The notes: generated by a model not told the origin, from the letters alone. DNA of 64,000 nucleotides from Comamonas terrigena NBRC 13299 (GCF_006740045.1 NZ_AP019749.1:4297001-4361000), one strand, 5' to 3'. Numbered from the stretch's first letter, positions 8,328 through 18,740 are shown. Program-made: numbers and translations.

Positions 8328-9315
8328 CCAGGCCAGCGGGTGGCCAGTTTTCCAGCTTCATGCCCAAGGTCAGGCCACGCGAAGCGAGGACTTCCTTGAT
8401 TTCGTTGAGCGACTTGCGACCCAGGTTAGGCGTCTTGAGCAGCTCGTTTTCGGTGCGCTGAATCAGATCACCGATGTAGTAGATGTTTTCTGCCTTCAGG
8501 CAGTTGGCCGAGCGAACGGTCAGTTCCAGCTCATCCACAGGGCGCAGCAGGATCGGATCGAACGTTGCGTTGGCACGTTGGTTGCCGCCGGCTTGCAGGA
8601 TGCCGCCTTCACCGAACTCGCCTTCCAGCTGTGCAAACACAGCCAGTTGTTCCACCAGGATCTTGGCGGATGCGCGCACGGCGTCTTCGGCATTGATGGC
8701 GCCGTTGGTTTCGATTTCAACGACCAGCTTGTCCAGATCGGTACGCTGTTCCACGCGAGCGGATTCCACGTTGTAGCTCACGCGGCGCACGGGCGAGAAC
8801 GATGCGTCCAGCACGATACGGCCGATCGACTTGGTCGACTCGTCACCATAGCGGCGCACGTTACCGGGCACATAGCCACGGCCCTTTTCCACCTTGATCT
8901 GCATATCCAGCTTGCCGCCTTGCGACAGGGTGGCGATGACGTGATCAGGGTTGATGATTTCCACATCGTGCGGAGTCTGGATGTCACCAGCGGTGACCAC
9001 ACCTTCGCCGTCTTTGCGCAGGCTCAGGGTGACTTCATCACGGTTGTGCAGCTTGAACACCACGCCCTTGAGGTTCAGGAGGATGCTCACCACATCTTCT
9101 TGCACACCGTCGATGGACGAGTACTCGTGCAACACGCCAGCAATCGTGACTTCCGTCGCTGCATAACCCACCATGGACGACAGCAACACGCGACGCAGGG
9201 CGTTGCCCAGCGTATGGCCGTAGCCGCGCTCGAAAGGCTCCAGGGTCACTTTGGCACGGTTGTGGCCCAGCTGCTCTACATTGATCGTCTTGGGTTTCAG
9301 CAGATTTGTTTGCAT
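8317..9315 (-). CDS. rpoA: RNA polymerase alpha subunit
   Basis: A 332-residue RpoA. The N-terminal dimerisation/assembly domain includes [25 protein letters not shown] (~25-50). The C-terminal DNA- and UP-element-binding domain includes [31 protein letters not shown] and [23 protein letters not shown]. It acts as a dimer scaffold for the RNA polymerase core. Alpha-cluster order rpmJ-rpsM-rpsK-rpsD-rpoA-rplQ is kept. The 107-bp spacer to rpsD holds nothing I recognise beyond the ribosome-binding region. Confidence 0.99.
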   Translation of the reverse strand: MQTNLLKPKTINVEQLGHNRAKVTLEPFERGYGHTLGNALRRVLLSSMVGYAATEVTIAGVLHEYSSIDGVQEDVVSILLNLKGVVFKLHNRDEVTLSLRKDGEGVVTAGDIQTPHDVEIINPDHVIATLSQGGKLDMQIKVEKGRGYVPGNVRRYGDESTKSIGRIVLDASFSPVRRVSYNVESARVEQRTDLDKLVVEIETNGAINAEDAVRASAKILVEQLAVFAQLEGEFGEGGILQAGGNQRANATFDPILLRPVDELELTVRSANCLKAENIYYIGDLIQRTENELLKTPNLGRKSLNEIKEVLASRGLTLGMKLENWPPAGLEKR

Positions 9316-9422
9316 GCAGACTTCCTCTCAATACCCCCGGCTCGTTACACCGGTAAGGCTGGTGAAGCACCTACGGCGCGATGCCTCGCGCCGTAGGGAC
9401 GGGTTGCTAAAAACCGGGAAAA

Positions 9423-10046
9423 TTAACGCGAGTACAGTTCAACGATCAGAGATTCGTTGATGTCGGCGCCGAATTCGTCGCGGTCAGGAGCCTTCTTGAA
9501 GGTACCTTCAGCCTTGTCCAGGCTCACTTCCACCCAAGCGGGGAAGCCAACTTGCGAAGCCAGTTGCAGGGCTTCGACCACGCGGGCTTGCTTCTTGGAC
9601 TTTTCGCGCAGAGCGACCACATCGCCTTCCTTGACCATGAAGGAAGGAATGTTCACGGACTTGCCGTTCACGGTGATGGCCTTGTGCGACACCAGTTGGC
9701 GTGCTTCAGCGCGGGTGGAGCCGAAGCCCATGCGGTACACCACGTTGTCCAGGCGGCTTTCCAGCAGGGTCAGCAGCATGGCGCCGGTGTTGCCACGGCG
9801 GCGGTCGGCTTCAGCGAAGTAGCGGCGGAATTGCTTTTCCAGCACGCCGTACATGCGCTTGACCTTCTGCTTTTCACGCAGTTGCAGACCGAAGTCAGAC
9901 GTACGCTGACCCGAGGTGCGACCGTGTTGGCCGGGCTTGGAGTCGAACTTGGCCTTGTCCGCGATGGAGCGGCGAGCGCTCTTCAGGAACAGGTCGGTGC
10001 CTTCACGGCGGGCGAGTTTGGCCTTGGGGCCGGTATAACGTGCCAC
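9423..10046 (-). CDS. rpsD: 30S ribosomal protein S4
   Basis: A 207-residue S4, a primary 16S rRNA binder nucleating the small-subunit body; in E. coli it also represses the alpha operon by binding its mRNA. It starts [22 protein letters not shown] and has the S4 RNA-binding domain around [31 protein letters not shown]. No N-terminal zinc-ribbon cysteines are present, so this is the zinc-independent form. A strong hairpin lies in the 90-bp spacer to rpsK. Confidence 0.98.
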   Translation of the reverse strand: MARYTGPKAKLARREGTDLFLKSARRSIADKAKFDSKPGQHGRTSGQRTSDFGLQLREKQKVKRMYGVLEKQFRRYFAEADRRRGNTGAMLLTLLESRLDNVVYRMGFGSTRAEARQLVSHKAITVNGKSVNIPSFMVKEGDVVALREKSKKQARVVEALQLASQVGFPAWVEVSLDKAEGTFKKAPDRDEFGADINESLIVELYSR

Positions 10047-10089
10047 TTGATTTCCTTTGTTTCATCTACCGTGCCAATAACGCACGGGA

Positions 10090-10118
10090 GCCGCCCAGGG
10101 TGAAACACCCAGGGCGGC
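10090..10118 (-). promoter_or_regulatory. Strong hairpin between rpsK and rpsD
   Basis: A stem of 12 pairs, GCCGCCC-A-GGGTG / CACCC-A-GGGCGGC, interrupted by one A-A mismatch, with a 3-nt loop. There is no U tract on the minus strand. It sits inside the alpha cluster just ahead of rpsD and could be an attenuation, processing or S4-binding element. Confidence 0.6.
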
Positions 10119-10136
10119 GGTGGTCTTCAGTACAGA

Positions 10137-10541
10137 TTAGATACGACGACGCTTTTGAGGGCGGCAGCCGTTGTGGGGAACCGGGGTCACGTCCGAGATG
10201 GAAGTGATGCGGATACCCAGAGCACCCAGGGCGCGAACCGAAGATTCGCGGCCAGGACCGGGGCCCTTGATTTCCACGTCCACGTTCTTGATGCCTTGTT
10301 CGATAGCAGCACGGCCGGCCACTTCCGAAGCGACCTGAGCAGCGAAGGGAGTCGACTTGCGCGAACCCTTGAAGCCCTGGCCACCCGACGAGGCCCACGA
10401 CAGAGCGTTGCCTTGGCGGTCGGTGATGGTGATGATCGTGTTGTTGAACGAAGCGTGAACGTGAGCGATACCGTCAGAAATGTTCTTGCGAACTTTCTTG
10501 CGCACGCGTTGAGCTGCGTTGTTAGAAGGAGACTTTGCCAT
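10137..10541 (-). CDS. rpsK: 30S ribosomal protein S11
   Basis: A 134-residue S11 on the small-subunit platform. It contains [48 protein letters not shown] and ends in [18 protein letters not shown], the universally conserved C-terminus. Twelve bp separate its start from the rpsM stop, so translation is likely coupled within the alpha cluster. Confidence 0.98.
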   Translation of the reverse strand: MAKSPSNNAAQRVRKKVRKNISDGIAHVHASFNNTIITITDRQGNALSWASSGGQGFKGSRKSTPFAAQVASEVAGRAAIEQGIKNVDVEIKGPGPGRESSVRALGALGIRITSISDVTPVPHNGCRPQKRRRI

Positions 10542-10553
10542 AGTGATCTATCC

Positions 10554-10919
10554 TTACTTCTTCAGAGCCGCTGCGCCCTTGCGCGGACCCTTGCGGGTGC
10601 GAGCGTTGGTGCGGGTACGTTGACCACGCATGGGCAGGCCACGACGATGACGGAAACCACGGTAGCAACCGATGTCCATCAAACGCTTGATGTTCATCGT
10701 GGTCTCGCGACGCAGGTCACCTTCCAGGGTCATGGGAGTCAGCTGGTCGCGGATCTTTTCCAGATCAGCGTCAGTCAGGTCCTTGACCTTCTTGGAGTAA
10801 TCGATGCCGCATGCTTCGCAGATCTTGCGTGCAGTGGTACGACCAATGCCAAAGATGGCGGTCAGGCCGATTTCAGCATGCTTGTGCGGCGGGATGTTAA
10901 TGCCGGCGATACGTGCCAT
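10554..10919 (-). CDS. rpsM: 30S ribosomal protein S13
   Basis: A 121-residue S13 in the small-subunit head contacting 5S-side bridges and P-site tRNA. Recognised by [34 protein letters not shown] and the basic tail [23 protein letters not shown]. It follows rpmJ by 25 bp. Confidence 0.98.
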   Translation of the reverse strand: MARIAGINIPPHKHAEIGLTAIFGIGRTTARKICEACGIDYSKKVKDLTDADLEKIRDQLTPMTLEGDLRRETTMNIKRLMDIGCYRGFRHRRGLPMRGQRTRTNARTRKGPRKGAAALKK

Positions 10920-10944
10920 ATTAGTAGTCCTCTAATACTTTCAA

Positions 10945-11058
10945 TCAACCTTGGCGCTGCTTGTGGCGCTGGTCGGTACAGATCACGCGCACCACACCCT
11001 TGCGGCGGATGATCTTGCAGTTGCGGCAGATTTTCTTGACCGAAGCCGAAACTCTCAT
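10945..11058 (-). CDS. rpmJ: 50S ribosomal protein L36
   Basis: A 37-residue L36. [20 protein letters not shown] then [16 protein letters not shown] gives the zinc ligands C11, C14, C27 and H32, so it is the zinc-binding (C+) form. TAGGAG precedes the ATG. It opens the alpha cluster; infA, found between secY and rpmJ in many betaproteobacteria, is absent from the 134-bp gap to secY. Confidence 0.97.
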   Translation of the reverse strand: MRVSASVKKICRNCKIIRRKGVVRVICTDQRHKQRQG

Positions 11059-11154
11059 TTCATTCTCCTAAAACTTTTCATCCGAGCTCTTTCTTGTCCT
11101 GGACACTGCCTGTGACCGACAAGAATGCGCAGGGCTCTTCACGAGGTTGGGGCA

Positions 11155-11176
11155 CCTTACGGGCGAACCCGCAAGG
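11155..11176 (-). terminator. UUCG-capped hairpin downstream of secY
   Basis: Minus strand CCTTGCGGG-TTCG-CCCGTAAGG, a 9-bp stem (one G-U pair) closed by a stable UUCG tetraloop, starting 17 nt after the secY stop. The following sequence is not U-rich. It may stabilise the spc mRNA 3' end or separate the spc and alpha units. Confidence 0.6.
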
Positions 11177-11192
11177 ATAGACCATTTCTTGC

Positions 11193-12509
11193 TTAATTGC
11201 CAGATGTCTTGAAGTTGGCCTTCTTCAGCAGTGACTCGTACTGCTGAGACATCATGTAGTTCTGCACCTGTGCCATGAAGTCCATGGTCACCACCACAAT
11301 AATCAGCAGCGATGTACCACCGAAGTAGAACGGAACGTTGTACTTCAGGATCAGGAATTCGGGCAGCAAGCACACAAAGGTGATGTAGACAGCACCAGCC
11401 AGTGTCAAACGCACCAGGATCTTGTCAATGTAGCGAGCCGTCTGGTCACCAGGACGAATCCCGGGGATGAAGGCGCCGCTCTTCTTCAGGTTGTCCGCAG
11501 TTTCCCGGCTGTTGAAAACCAGGGCGGTGTAGAAGAAGCAGAAGAAGATGATGGCGGCTGCGTAGAGCATCACATAGATGGGCTGACCGGGGGTCAGAGC
11601 ACCTGCGATGTCCTTCAGCCAGCGCATGGACTCCCCTGCACTGAACCAGTTCACCACCGTTGCGGGCAGCAGGATGATGGACGAAGCGAAGATGGGAGGA
11701 ATCACACCTGCCATGTTCAGCTTCAGCGGCAAGTGCGAAGACTGGCCACCATACACCTTGTTGCCGACTTGACGGCGTGCGTAATTCACCAGGATCTTTC
11801 GTTGGCCTCGCTCGACAAACACGACGAAATACGTCACGCCAGCCACCACGAGAACAATGATGATCGCGGCCAGAATGCTCATGGCACCGGTGCGCACCAG
11901 CTCCAGCAATCCACCGATCGAGCTGGGCAGGCCTGCGGCGATACCAGCAAAGATCAGAATGGAGATGCCGTTGCCCAGACCACGTTCCGTGATCTGCTCA
12001 CCCAACCACATCAGGAACATGGTGCCGGCTGTCAGGCTGGCCACCGCCGTGAGGCGGAAACCGATGCCTGGAGCAAACACCAGACCTGCTTGGCTTTCCA
12101 GAGCGACTGCAATACCCAGGGATTGAAAGATTGCCAGGCCCAAAGTGCCATAGCGGGTGTATTGGGTAATCTTGCGACGACCCGCCTCACCTTCCTTCTT
12201 CATCTGTTCGAATGTCGGGATGACATAAGACATCAGCTGCATGATGATCGATGCCGAGATGTACGGCATGATCCCCAGAGCGAACACCGAGAAGCGCGAC
12301 AAGGCGCCGCCCGAGAACATGTTGAACAGATTGAGGATACCGCCTTGCTGGCCATTGAACAGCTGTTGCAGCTGCGCAGGGTCGATTCCCGGCACCGGGA
12401 TGTGAGTCCCGATGCGGTACACGACCAACGCGAGCAGCAGAAAAACCAGTCGGCGACGCAAGTCACCGAACTTGCCAGTTTTTGCAATTTGCGCTGCGCT
12501 AGTAGCCAC
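11193..12509 (-). CDS. secY: Preprotein translocase subunit SecY
   Basis: A 438-residue SecY, the ten-helix channel of the Sec translocon in the inner membrane with SecE and SecG. Visible are [10 protein letters not shown] near residue 35, the plug/TM2a region [26 protein letters not shown], and the cytosolic loop [30 protein letters not shown] that contacts SecA and the ribosome. It is last of the spc cluster, 19 bp after rplO. Confidence 0.98.
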   Translation of the reverse strand: MATSAAQIAKTGKFGDLRRRLVFLLLALVVYRIGTHIPVPGIDPAQLQQLFNGQQGGILNLFNMFSGGALSRFSVFALGIMPYISASIIMQLMSYVIPTFEQMKKEGEAGRRKITQYTRYGTLGLAIFQSLGIAVALESQAGLVFAPGIGFRLTAVASLTAGTMFLMWLGEQITERGLGNGISILIFAGIAAGLPSSIGGLLELVRTGAMSILAAIIIVLVVAGVTYFVVFVERGQRKILVNYARRQVGNKVYGGQSSHLPLKLNMAGVIPPIFASSIILLPATVVNWFSAGESMRWLKDIAGALTPGQPIYVMLYAAAIIFFCFFYTALVFNSRETADNLKKSGAFIPGIRPGDQTARYIDKILVRLTLAGAVYITFVCLLPEFLILKYNVPFYFGGTSLLIIVVVTMDFMAQVQNYMMSQQYESLLKKANFKTSGN

Positions 12510-12528
12510 GGATGTCTTCTTTCAGATC

Positions 12529-12963
12529 TTATTCAGCGAAGCTGCCGCCGGCAGCTTCAACGGCAGCCTTGGCTCCAGCAGTAGCGCCGATACCGCTCAG
12601 CTTCACAGCCTTGCTGATTTCGCCGCTCTTGATGACCTTCACCACCTGAGCGATAGCGGGCACCAGGCCAGCTTGCTTCAGTGCGGCGAGATCAACTTCA
12701 GCCAGACCCAGTTGCTCCAGAGCGGACAGGGTCACTTCTGCATTGAACTTCAGCAGATGCGACTTGAAGCCACGCTTTGGCAGGCGACGCTGCAGAGGCA
12801 TTTGACCGCCTTCGAAGCCCACCTTGTGGTAGCCACCCGAACGCGATTTCTGACCCTTGTGACCACGGCCGGCGGTCTTACCCAGACCAGAACCGATACC
12901 GCGACCCACGCGACGCTTGGCGTGCTTGGCGCCGTCTGCAGGCTTGATGCTATTGAGTTCCAT
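12529..12963 (-). CDS. rplO: 50S ribosomal protein L15
   Basis: A 144-residue L15. The Gly-rich basic N-terminus [30 protein letters not shown] is diagnostic. Three possible starts sit in tandem (TTG 12969, ATG 12966, ATG 12963); AAAGGA at 12970-12975 is 6 nt from the ATG at 12963, which also gives the family N-terminus [11 protein letters not shown], so that start is used. Confidence 0.97.
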   Translation of the reverse strand: MELNSIKPADGAKHAKRRVGRGIGSGLGKTAGRGHKGQKSRSGGYHKVGFEGGQMPLQRRLPKRGFKSHLLKFNAEVTLSALEQLGLAEVDLAALKQAGLVPAIAQVVKVIKSGEISKAVKLSGIGATAGAKAAVEAAGGSFAE

Positions 12964-12974
12964 CATCAATCCTT

Positions 12975-13157
12975 TCAGAGAACCTTCACCAAGTAGGCGA
13001 TCTTGTTAATCATGCCGCGCACTTCAGGGGTGTCCTTCAGTTCGCTGATGCTATTCAGCTTGCGCAGACCCAGACCGCGCACGGTAGCGCGGTGATCTTG
13101 CTTGGTGCCAATGGGGCTGCGCACCAATTGCACCTTCACGGTTTGTTGCGTTGTCAT
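12975..13157 (-). CDS. rpmD: 50S ribosomal protein L30
   Basis: A 60-residue L30 of usual bacterial length. [30 protein letters not shown] is the family core. It sits between rpsE and rplO as in most spc clusters. Confidence 0.97.
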   Translation of the reverse strand: MTTQQTVKVQLVRSPIGTKQDHRATVRGLGLRKLNSISELKDTPEVRGMINKIAYLVKVL

Positions 13158-13171
13158 GTGCTGAACTCCGA

Positions 13172-13693
13172 TCAGGCGGTGAAGATGTCTTCAACCGACT
13201 TGCCGCGCTTTGCAGCCACTTCCGCAGGGGTCGTAGCGTTTTGCAGAGCGTCGAACGTGGCGCGAACCATGTTGTAGGGGTTCGAAGAGCCGTGGCTCTT
13301 GGCCACGATGTCGGTGATACCGACCACTTCGAAAACAGCGCGCATCGGGCCGCCAGCGATGATGCCGGTACCCTTGGGGGCGGGGTGCAGCTCAACGCGA
13401 GCAGCACCGTGGTGACCCATCACAGAGTGGTGGATGGTGCCGCTCTTGAGCGAAACCTTCACCAGATTGCGACGGCATTCTTCCATTGCCTTTTGCACGG
13501 CTGCGGGCACTTCCTTGGACTTGCCCTTACCCATACCCACGCGGCCATCACCGTCGCCAACCACGGTCAGTGCAGCGAAGCCGAGGATACGGCCACCCTT
13601 CACAACCTTGGTGACGCGGTTCACCGCGATCATTTTTTCGCGCAGACCGTCGTCACGACCTTCGTCTTGCACCTTGGGGGAAAACTTTGCCAT
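13172..13693 (-). CDS. rpsE: 30S ribosomal protein S5
   Basis: A 173-residue S5, important for decoding accuracy. The double-stranded RNA-binding S5 domain ([44 protein letters not shown]) is at ~12-55 and the C-terminal domain includes [19 protein letters not shown]. Sixteen bp follow the rplR stop. Confidence 0.98.
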   Translation of the reverse strand: MAKFSPKVQDEGRDDGLREKMIAVNRVTKVVKGGRILGFAALTVVGDGDGRVGMGKGKSKEVPAAVQKAMEECRRNLVKVSLKSGTIHHSVMGHHGAARVELHPAPKGTGIIAGGPMRAVFEVVGITDIVAKSHGSSNPYNMVRATFDALQNATTPAEVAAKRGKSVEDIFTA

Positions 13694-13709
13694 TTTCTAT
13701 CCGCTCCGC

Positions 13710-14075
13710 TTAGAACTGCAGGCCCGCTTCGCGAGCGGCTTCAGCCAAGGCCTTCACGCGGCCGTGGTATGCGAAACCAGCGCGATCGAAAGCCACCTTC
13801 TCCACGCCAGCAGCCTTTGCCTTTTCAGCAATGCGCTTGCCGATCAGCGTGGCGGCGGCCACGTTGCCACCCTTGCCTGCAGCGCCGATTTGCGAACGCA
13901 CTTCGACTTCTGCAGTGGAGGCCGAAGCCAGCACCTTGGTGCCATCTTCCGACACCACGGAGGCGTAGATGTGGAGGTTGGTGCGGTTCACGCTCAGACG
14001 CGCCACGCCTTGCTGTGCAATGCGAATGCGGGTTTGACGTGCACGACGCAGACGCTGCTCTTTCTTGGTCAACAT
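13710..14075 (-). CDS. rplR: 50S ribosomal protein L18
   Basis: A 121-residue L18, a 5S rRNA-binding protein of the central protuberance. It starts [19 protein letters not shown] and ends with [26 protein letters not shown], the family C-terminus. Confidence 0.98.
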   Translation of the reverse strand: MLTKKEQRLRRARQTRIRIAQQGVARLSVNRTNLHIYASVVSEDGTKVLASASTAEVEVRSQIGAAGKGGNVAAATLIGKRIAEKAKAAGVEKVAFDRAGFAYHGRVKALAEAAREAGLQF

Positions 14076-14086
14076 AATGCAGCTCC

Positions 14087-14620
14087 TTACTTCTTCTTGG
14101 TCTCTTTGATCACGACCTTCTCACCCACATAGCGGATGCCCTTGCCCTTGTAAGGCTCGGGAGGACGAACGGCGCGGATCTCAGCAGCCAGCTGACCCAC
14201 CACTTGGCGGTCAGCACCCTTGATCACGATTTCGGTCGGAGTGGGGGTAGCAACGGTGATGCCGGCAGGCATCTCGAAGTTGACGGGGTGCGAGAAGCCC
14301 ACAGCCAGGTTCAGCTTGGAACCTTGTGCAGCGGCCTTGTAGCCCACGCCGATCAGCGACAGCTTCTTTTCGAAGCCTTCGGTCACGCCCTTGACCATGT
14401 TGTTGACCAACTGGCGGAAAGTACCGGCCAGAGCGTCAGCTTCACGGGAGTCATTAGCGGGTGCGAACGACAGCTTGCCGTCGTTATTGCTGATAGCCAC
14501 CAGAGCGTTCATAGCCAGGGACAGATCACCGCCCTTGCCCTTGACCTTGATGGAGTCAGCATTCAAAGACACATCCACGCCAGCGGGGATGGTCACAATA
14601 GCTTTTGCTACGCGAGACAT
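14087..14620 (-). CDS. rplF: 50S ribosomal protein L6
   Basis: A 177-residue L6 with two L6 repeats; the C-terminal RNA-binding segment is [38 protein letters not shown]. It lies near the sarcin-ricin loop in the large subunit. Spacing to rplR is 11 bp. Confidence 0.98.
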   Translation of the reverse strand: MSRVAKAIVTIPAGVDVSLNADSIKVKGKGGDLSLAMNALVAISNNDGKLSFAPANDSREADALAGTFRQLVNNMVKGVTEGFEKKLSLIGVGYKAAAQGSKLNLAVGFSHPVNFEMPAGITVATPTPTEIVIKGADRQVVGQLAAEIRAVRPPEPYKGKGIRYVGEKVVIKETKKK

Positions 14621-14644
14621 TTCAGTATTTCTCCTTAATGTCCG

Positions 14645-15040
14645 TTAGGCCACATAGCACAGCACTTCGCCGCCGACACCGGTAGCACGTGCTTTGCGAT
14701 CGGTCATCACGCCCTTGGGAGTGGTGACAATGGCCACGCCCAGACCGTTCTGGACCTGGGGGATTGCGTTGCTGCCCTTGTACACGCGCAGGCCAGGACG
14801 GCTCACACGTTCGATACGCTCGATCACAGGGCGACCGGCGTAGTACTTCAGGGTAATAACGAGTTCAGACTTGCCGTCTTCGGTCTTGACTTCGAAACCG
14901 TCAACGTAGCCCTCGTCCTTCAGCACTTGTGCAATGGCAACCTTCACTTTGGAGGAAGGAGCCGACACGGTGGCCTTGGACACCATTTGGGCGTTGCGGA
15001 TGCGGGTCAGCAAGTCGGCGATAGGATCACTCATGCTCAT
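14645..15040 (-). CDS. rpsH: 30S ribosomal protein S8
   Basis: A 131-residue S8, the central-domain 16S rRNA binder that in E. coli represses its own spc operon at the rplX-rplE junction. It begins [18 protein letters not shown] and ends [11 protein letters not shown]. Two ATGs are in frame (15040 and 15034); AGGAGA upstream is better spaced for 15040. Confidence 0.98.
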   Translation of the reverse strand: MSMSDPIADLLTRIRNAQMVSKATVSAPSSKVKVAIAQVLKDEGYVDGFEVKTEDGKSELVITLKYYAGRPVIERIERVSRPGLRVYKGSNAIPQVQNGLGVAIVTTPKGVMTDRKARATGVGGEVLCYVA

Positions 15041-15060
15041 CTTGTATCTCTCCTGCTTGC

Positions 15061-15366
15061 TTACCAGCTGGCCTTGGTCACGCCGGGGATATCACCAGCA
15101 AAGGCCATTTCACGCACCTTGGCGCGGCCCAGACCGAATTGACGGAATGTGCCACGGGGACGGCCCGTGATTTCGCAACGGTTACGTTGGCGAGTGGGGT
15201 TCGAGTTACGGGGCAGCTTTTGCAGACCCAGACGGGCTGCGTCACGCTCTTCGTCGGAACGCTTGGCGTCGCCGGCGATGGCCTTCAATTCTGCGTACTT
15301 GGCAGCATACTTAGCGGCCAGTTTTTCGCGCTTCAGTTCGCGCTCGATCAAAGCTTTCTTAGCCAT
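15061..15366 (-). CDS. rpsN: 30S ribosomal protein S14 (zinc-independent)
   Basis: A 101-residue S14 of the long, cysteine-poor (C-) type: [31 protein letters not shown] lacks the CxxC pairs of the zinc form. The start at 15366 ([15 protein letters not shown]) matches the family. Eight bp separate it from the rplE stop. Confidence 0.98.
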   Translation of the reverse strand: MAKKALIERELKREKLAAKYAAKYAELKAIAGDAKRSDEERDAARLGLQKLPRNSNPTRQRNRCEITGRPRGTFRQFGLGRAKVREMAFAGDIPGVTKASW

Positions 15367-15374
15367 GCGCTGCC

Positions 15375-15914
15375 TCAGTTCTTGAAGGGGAATTTGAACG
15401 CAGCGAGCAGTGCCTTGCACTCTTCGTCGTTCTTCGCCGAAGTCGTGATGCTGATGTTCAGACCACGCAGAGCATCCACTTTGTCGTATTCGATTTCAGG
15501 GAAGATGATCTGTTCTTTGACGCCAACGTTGTAGTTGCCGCGACCGTCGAACGAACGGCCCGAAATACCGCGGAAGTCACGCACGCGGGGCAGAGCCACG
15601 GTGACGAAACGGTCCAGGAATTCGTACATTTGGACGCCACGCAGGGTCACCATGCAGCCGATAGCTTGGCCTTCGCGGATCTTGAAACCAGCGATAGCCT
15701 TCTTGGCCTTGGTCACCACAGGCTTCTGACCAGCGATCTTGGTCAGGTCAGCCACGGCGTTGTCCATCACCTTCTTGTCGGCCACGGCTTCGCTCACACC
15801 CATGTTCAGGGTGATTTTGGTCAGACGGGGCACTTCCATAGCGGAGGTGTAGCCGAACTTTTCTTTCAGTTCAGCCGCGATCTTTTCGCGATAGAGTTTT
15901 TGCAGTCGTGCCAT
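15375..15914 (-). CDS. rplE: 50S ribosomal protein L5
   Basis: A 179-residue L5, a 5S rRNA-binding protein touching P-site t[34 protein letters not shown] and [31 protein letters not shown] are characteristic. Ten bp from rplX. Confidence 0.98.
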   Translation of the reverse strand: MARLQKLYREKIAAELKEKFGYTSAMEVPRLTKITLNMGVSEAVADKKVMDNAVADLTKIAGQKPVVTKAKKAIAGFKIREGQAIGCMVTLRGVQMYEFLDRFVTVALPRVRDFRGISGRSFDGRGNYNVGVKEQIIFPEIEYDKVDALRGLNISITTSAKNDEECKALLAAFKFPFKN

Positions 15915-15924
15915 GTGTTACTCC

Positions 15925-16245
15925 TCAGGCAGCCTTGATTTCGGCGCCGCTGGACTTGAACACGCGAGCACGCGTGCCGTCGGCGTTCACCTTGATGCCC
16001 ACGCGATCGGCCTTGCCGGTCGCAGCATTGAAGATAGCCACGTTGGACTGGTGGATAGGCATGGCCTTTTCCACGATGCCGCCAGTGGTGCCCTTCATGG
16101 GGTTCGGCTTGACATGCTTCTTCACCAGGTTGATGCCATCGATCACCAGGTGGGAGTCATCCTTGCGCAGCGAAACGACGCCACGCTTGCCCTTGTCACG
16201 GCCAGCCAACACGATGACTTCGTCGCCCTTGCGAATCTTGTTCAT
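15925..16245 (-). CDS. rplX: 50S ribosomal protein L24
   Basis: A 106-residue L24, an assembly initiator with an N-terminal KOW motif ([24 protein letters not shown]). Twelve bp downstream of rplN. Confidence 0.98.
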   Translation of the reverse strand: MNKIRKGDEVIVLAGRDKGKRGVVSLRKDDSHLVIDGINLVKKHVKPNPMKGTTGGIVEKAMPIHQSNVAIFNAATGKADRVGIKVNADGTRARVFKSSGAEIKAA

Positions 16246-16257
16246 GGTGCTTTTCCT

Positions 16258-16626
16258 TTAGAGAACTTCAGGGGCCAGGGACACGATCTTCATGAACTTC
16301 TCATTGCGCAGTTCACGGGTCACGGGGCCAAAGATGCGGGTGCCGATAGGCTCCAGCTTGGCGTTCAGCAGCACGGCGGCATTGCCGTCGAACTTCACGA
16401 GCGAACCGTCAGCACGACGGATGCCCTTGGCAGTGCGCACCACCACAGCGCTGTAGACCTCGCCTTTTTTGACGCGGCCACGCGGAGCGGCTTCTTTGAT
16501 GCTCACCTTGATGATGTCGCCAACACTTGCGTAGCGACGATGAGAACCGCCCAGCACCTTGATGCACTGGACAGACTTCGCGCCGGTGTTGTCGGCAACC
16601 TCTAAACGAGATTCTGTTTGGATCAT
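16258..16626 (-). CDS. rplN: 50S ribosomal protein L14
   Basis: A 122-residue L14, first gene of the spc cluster. [27 protein letters not shown] is the universal N-terminus, so 16626 is the start even though the frame stays open upstream. rpsQ and the rest of the S10 operon, contiguous with rplN in E. coli, are not upstream; glpD comes next on this strand, after a 448-bp gap with a clear promoter. Confidence 0.98.
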   Translation of the reverse strand: MIQTESRLEVADNTGAKSVQCIKVLGGSHRRYASVGDIIKVSIKEAAPRGRVKKGEVYSAVVVRTAKGIRRADGSLVKFDGNAAVLLNAKLEPIGTRIFGPVTRELRNEKFMKIVSLAPEVL

Positions 16627-16790
16627 TTCAATATTCCCAACTTGCTCCAGCAATCTCGACAGCCCCAGAGAACTTCTCAAGGGCTGAACAAAACAGCCGG
16701 TCAGTCTTGGGCCCGTCGTCCACCTCTCGGACCATTCCGAAAGGCTTCCCGCTGGGCAGAAAGCTCACACTTTTACATGTGAAGCCTGGG

Positions 16791-16819
16791 ATTGTCGCAG
16801 AAATTCCTTTATGCGTCAA
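16791..16819 (-). promoter_or_regulatory. spc operon sigma70 promoter
   Basis: On the minus strand TTGACG, 17-bp spacer, TGC-GACAAT (extended -10). It is the best sigma70 match I found in the window and lies ~155 nt upstream of rplN. Its -10 is the GCGACAAT element seen at six other genes. Confidence 0.8.
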
Positions 16820-16967
16820 GCGTTTAGCCAAGCATTCCCCTGTTGCGCAAATGCCTCCCGCACCGGCGTCGACACACCCCCAAAACCATAGCTGCCGCGG
16901 CCCTTGCAACAATGCGTTCTGCGCAAAGAAGGCGCAACACGCAATAGCCTGCCAGAAACCAGAAACG

Positions 16968-16998
16968 CACAAGCCGCTCCATTCCGAAGCGGCTTGTG
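16968..16998 (-). terminator. Terminator downstream of glpD
   Basis: An 11-bp perfect stem CACAAGCCGCT / AGCGGCTTGTG with a 9-nt loop, followed on the minus strand by GCGTTTCTGGTTTCT. It separates glpD from the spc promoter. Confidence 0.7.
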
Positions 16999-17074
16999 GG
17001 GTGCGTGGTGCGGCCCGGACGGAGAACGCCGCAGCAACAGCCACCCGGGACCGCGGCCGAAGGGCGCCCTGCCC

Positions 17075-18667
17075 TCAGGCGCCGGCAGGCAGGTACTGCT
17101 GCGCCAGTGCCAGGAAATCTTCCAGGCGGGGGTCCTGGCCCAGCTCTTCCTGCAGGATCTCGGCCACCCGCGGCGCCACGGCAGCGGCCTGGCGGGCGTC
17201 CAGGAACAGCAGGCGGCTGCGGCGCGCCAGCATGTCTTCCACCGTGCGCGCATACTCAAATCGCACGGCAAAGCGCACCATGGCCTCGGTCAGGCCAGGC
17301 ACCAGCTCCACACCGGCACCGGGCAGCGCCTGCACGGCCTCCCCCTCGGAGCCATAGCTGTGCAGCCCCTGGGCGGCATTCATGCCGTGGCGCACGGTGC
17401 CTGCGGCGGGGGCCCCCACCAGCGGCAGGTGCACGGTCACGCCGCCAGCACGCGGATCCAGCAGGCGCTGGCTGAAGCATTCGGACAGCACATCCTCGGC
17501 CATGGCCCGGTAGGTGGTCCACTTGCCGCCGGTCACGGTCACCAGACCGGACTTGCTGGTCAGCACCGTGTGTTCGCGGCTGATCTTCTTGGTGTTCTCG
17601 CCGTCATCGTCCTGCGGTTTGACCAGTGGGCGCAGGCCCACCCAGATGCTGCGGATGTCGGCCAGCGTGGGTCGGCGGCTCAGGTAGTTGCCGGCTTCCC
17701 GCAGGATGAATTCGATCTCTTCGGCAAAGGCCTGCGGCTCGCGCGCCAGGTCGTTGCGGGGCGTATCGGTGGTCCCCAGGATGACCTTGCCCAGCCAGGG
17801 CACGGCAAACAGTACCCGGCCGTCGGCCGTCTTGGGCACCAGCAGCGCGTGGTCCGAGGGCAGGAAATCGCGGTCCACCACCACGTGCACGCCCTGGCTG
17901 GGCGCCACCATGGGCTTGACCGGCTTGCCCAGCAGCTCGGCATCCTGCTGGCGGAACAGATCCACCCAGGGGCCGGTGGCATTGACCACGCAACGCGCCT
18001 TCACGGTAAAGCGGCGGCCAGTTTCTGCGTCTTCGCAGACCACCCCGGCCACCTTGCCGGCTTCGTGCACCAGCTCCTTGGCCGGGCAGTAGTTCACCAG
18101 CAGCGCCCCCTTGGCGACAGCCGTGCGTGCCAGCGCCAGCGCCAGGCGGGCATCGTCAAACTGGCCATCCCAGTACTTCACGCCGCCCTTGAGGCTTTCG
18201 CCGCGCACCGTGGGCAGAAAGCGCAAGGTCTTGTCACGGCTGAGGAATTCGGTGCGGCCCAGGCCGTCCTTGCCGGCCAGAGCGTCGTACATCTTCAGGC
18301 CGGCACCATAGAACGGCGTGTCCAGCAGGCGGTAGGACGGCATCACGAACGCCAGCGGCTGCGCCAGATGGGGGGCGTTGTGCAGCAGCGTGGTGCGCTC
18401 GTGCAGCGCCTCGCGCACCAGGGCAATATTGCCCTGGGCCAGATAGCGCACACCGCCGTGCACCAGCTTGGTGGCGCGCGAGGACGTGCCCTTGGCAAAG
18501 TCATGGGACTCCAGCAGCACCACCTTGAAGCCGCGTGCAGCGGCATCCAGCGCCGTGCCCAGGCCGGTGGCACCGCCGCCGATGATGGCCAGATCATAGG
18601 TTTCGGGCTGCGCCAGCCGCTCCAGCAGGGCGGCGCGGTCGGTAGACTGGGGGGCGGTGGTGTTCAT
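17075..18667 (-). CDS. glpD: Glycerol-3-phosphate dehydrogenase (FAD, quinone-linked)
   Basis: A 530-residue membrane-associated flavoprotein oxidising sn-glycerol-3-phosphate to dihydroxyacetone phosphate with electrons to ubiquinone. The FAD Rossmann motif YDLAIIGGGATGLGTALDAA is near residue 25, followed by KGTSSRATKLVHGGVRYL, and the DAO C-terminal region carries VTVTGGKWTTYRAMAEDVL. ATG 18667 is preferred to the TTG two codons upstream. It is the catabolic end of the adjacent glycerol import cluster. It is separated from glpV by 268 bp containing TTCG repeats, so it likely has its own GlpR-controlled promoter. Confidence 0.97.
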   Translation of the reverse strand: MNTTAPQSTDRAALLERLAQPETYDLAIIGGGATGLGTALDAAARGFKVVLLESHDFAKGTSSRATKLVHGGVRYLAQGNIALVREALHERTTLLHNAPHLAQPLAFVMPSYRLLDTPFYGAGLKMYDALAGKDGLGRTEFLSRDKTLRFLPTVRGESLKGGVKYWDGQFDDARLALALARTAVAKGALLVNYCPAKELVHEAGKVAGVVCEDAETGRRFTVKARCVVNATGPWVDLFRQQDAELLGKPVKPMVAPSQGVHVVVDRDFLPSDHALLVPKTADGRVLFAVPWLGKVILGTTDTPRNDLAREPQAFAEEIEFILREAGNYLSRRPTLADIRSIWVGLRPLVKPQDDDGENTKKISREHTVLTSKSGLVTVTGGKWTTYRAMAEDVLSECFSQRLLDPRAGGVTVHLPLVGAPAAGTVRHGMNAAQGLHSYGSEGEAVQALPGAGVELVPGLTEAMVRFAVRFEYARTVEDMLARRSRLLFLDARQAAAVAPRVAEILQEELGQDPRLEDFLALAQQYLPAGA

Positions 18668-18740
18668 GGGCAAAAATCTGGTGAAGGCCTTCCCGCAGGG
18701 TCACAACAGCTGCGCCACGGAAAAACCCAAAGGGGCAGAC

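Larger units (their letters stand above)
16627..17074. other. spc control region and glpD 3' flank
   Basis: The 448 bp between rplN and glpD contain the glpD terminator hairpin (16968-16998), the spc promoter (16791-16819) and a leader of roughly 155 nt before rplN. I found no coding sequence here. The leader could carry ribosomal-protein autoregulation but shows no family I can name. Confidence 0.6.
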
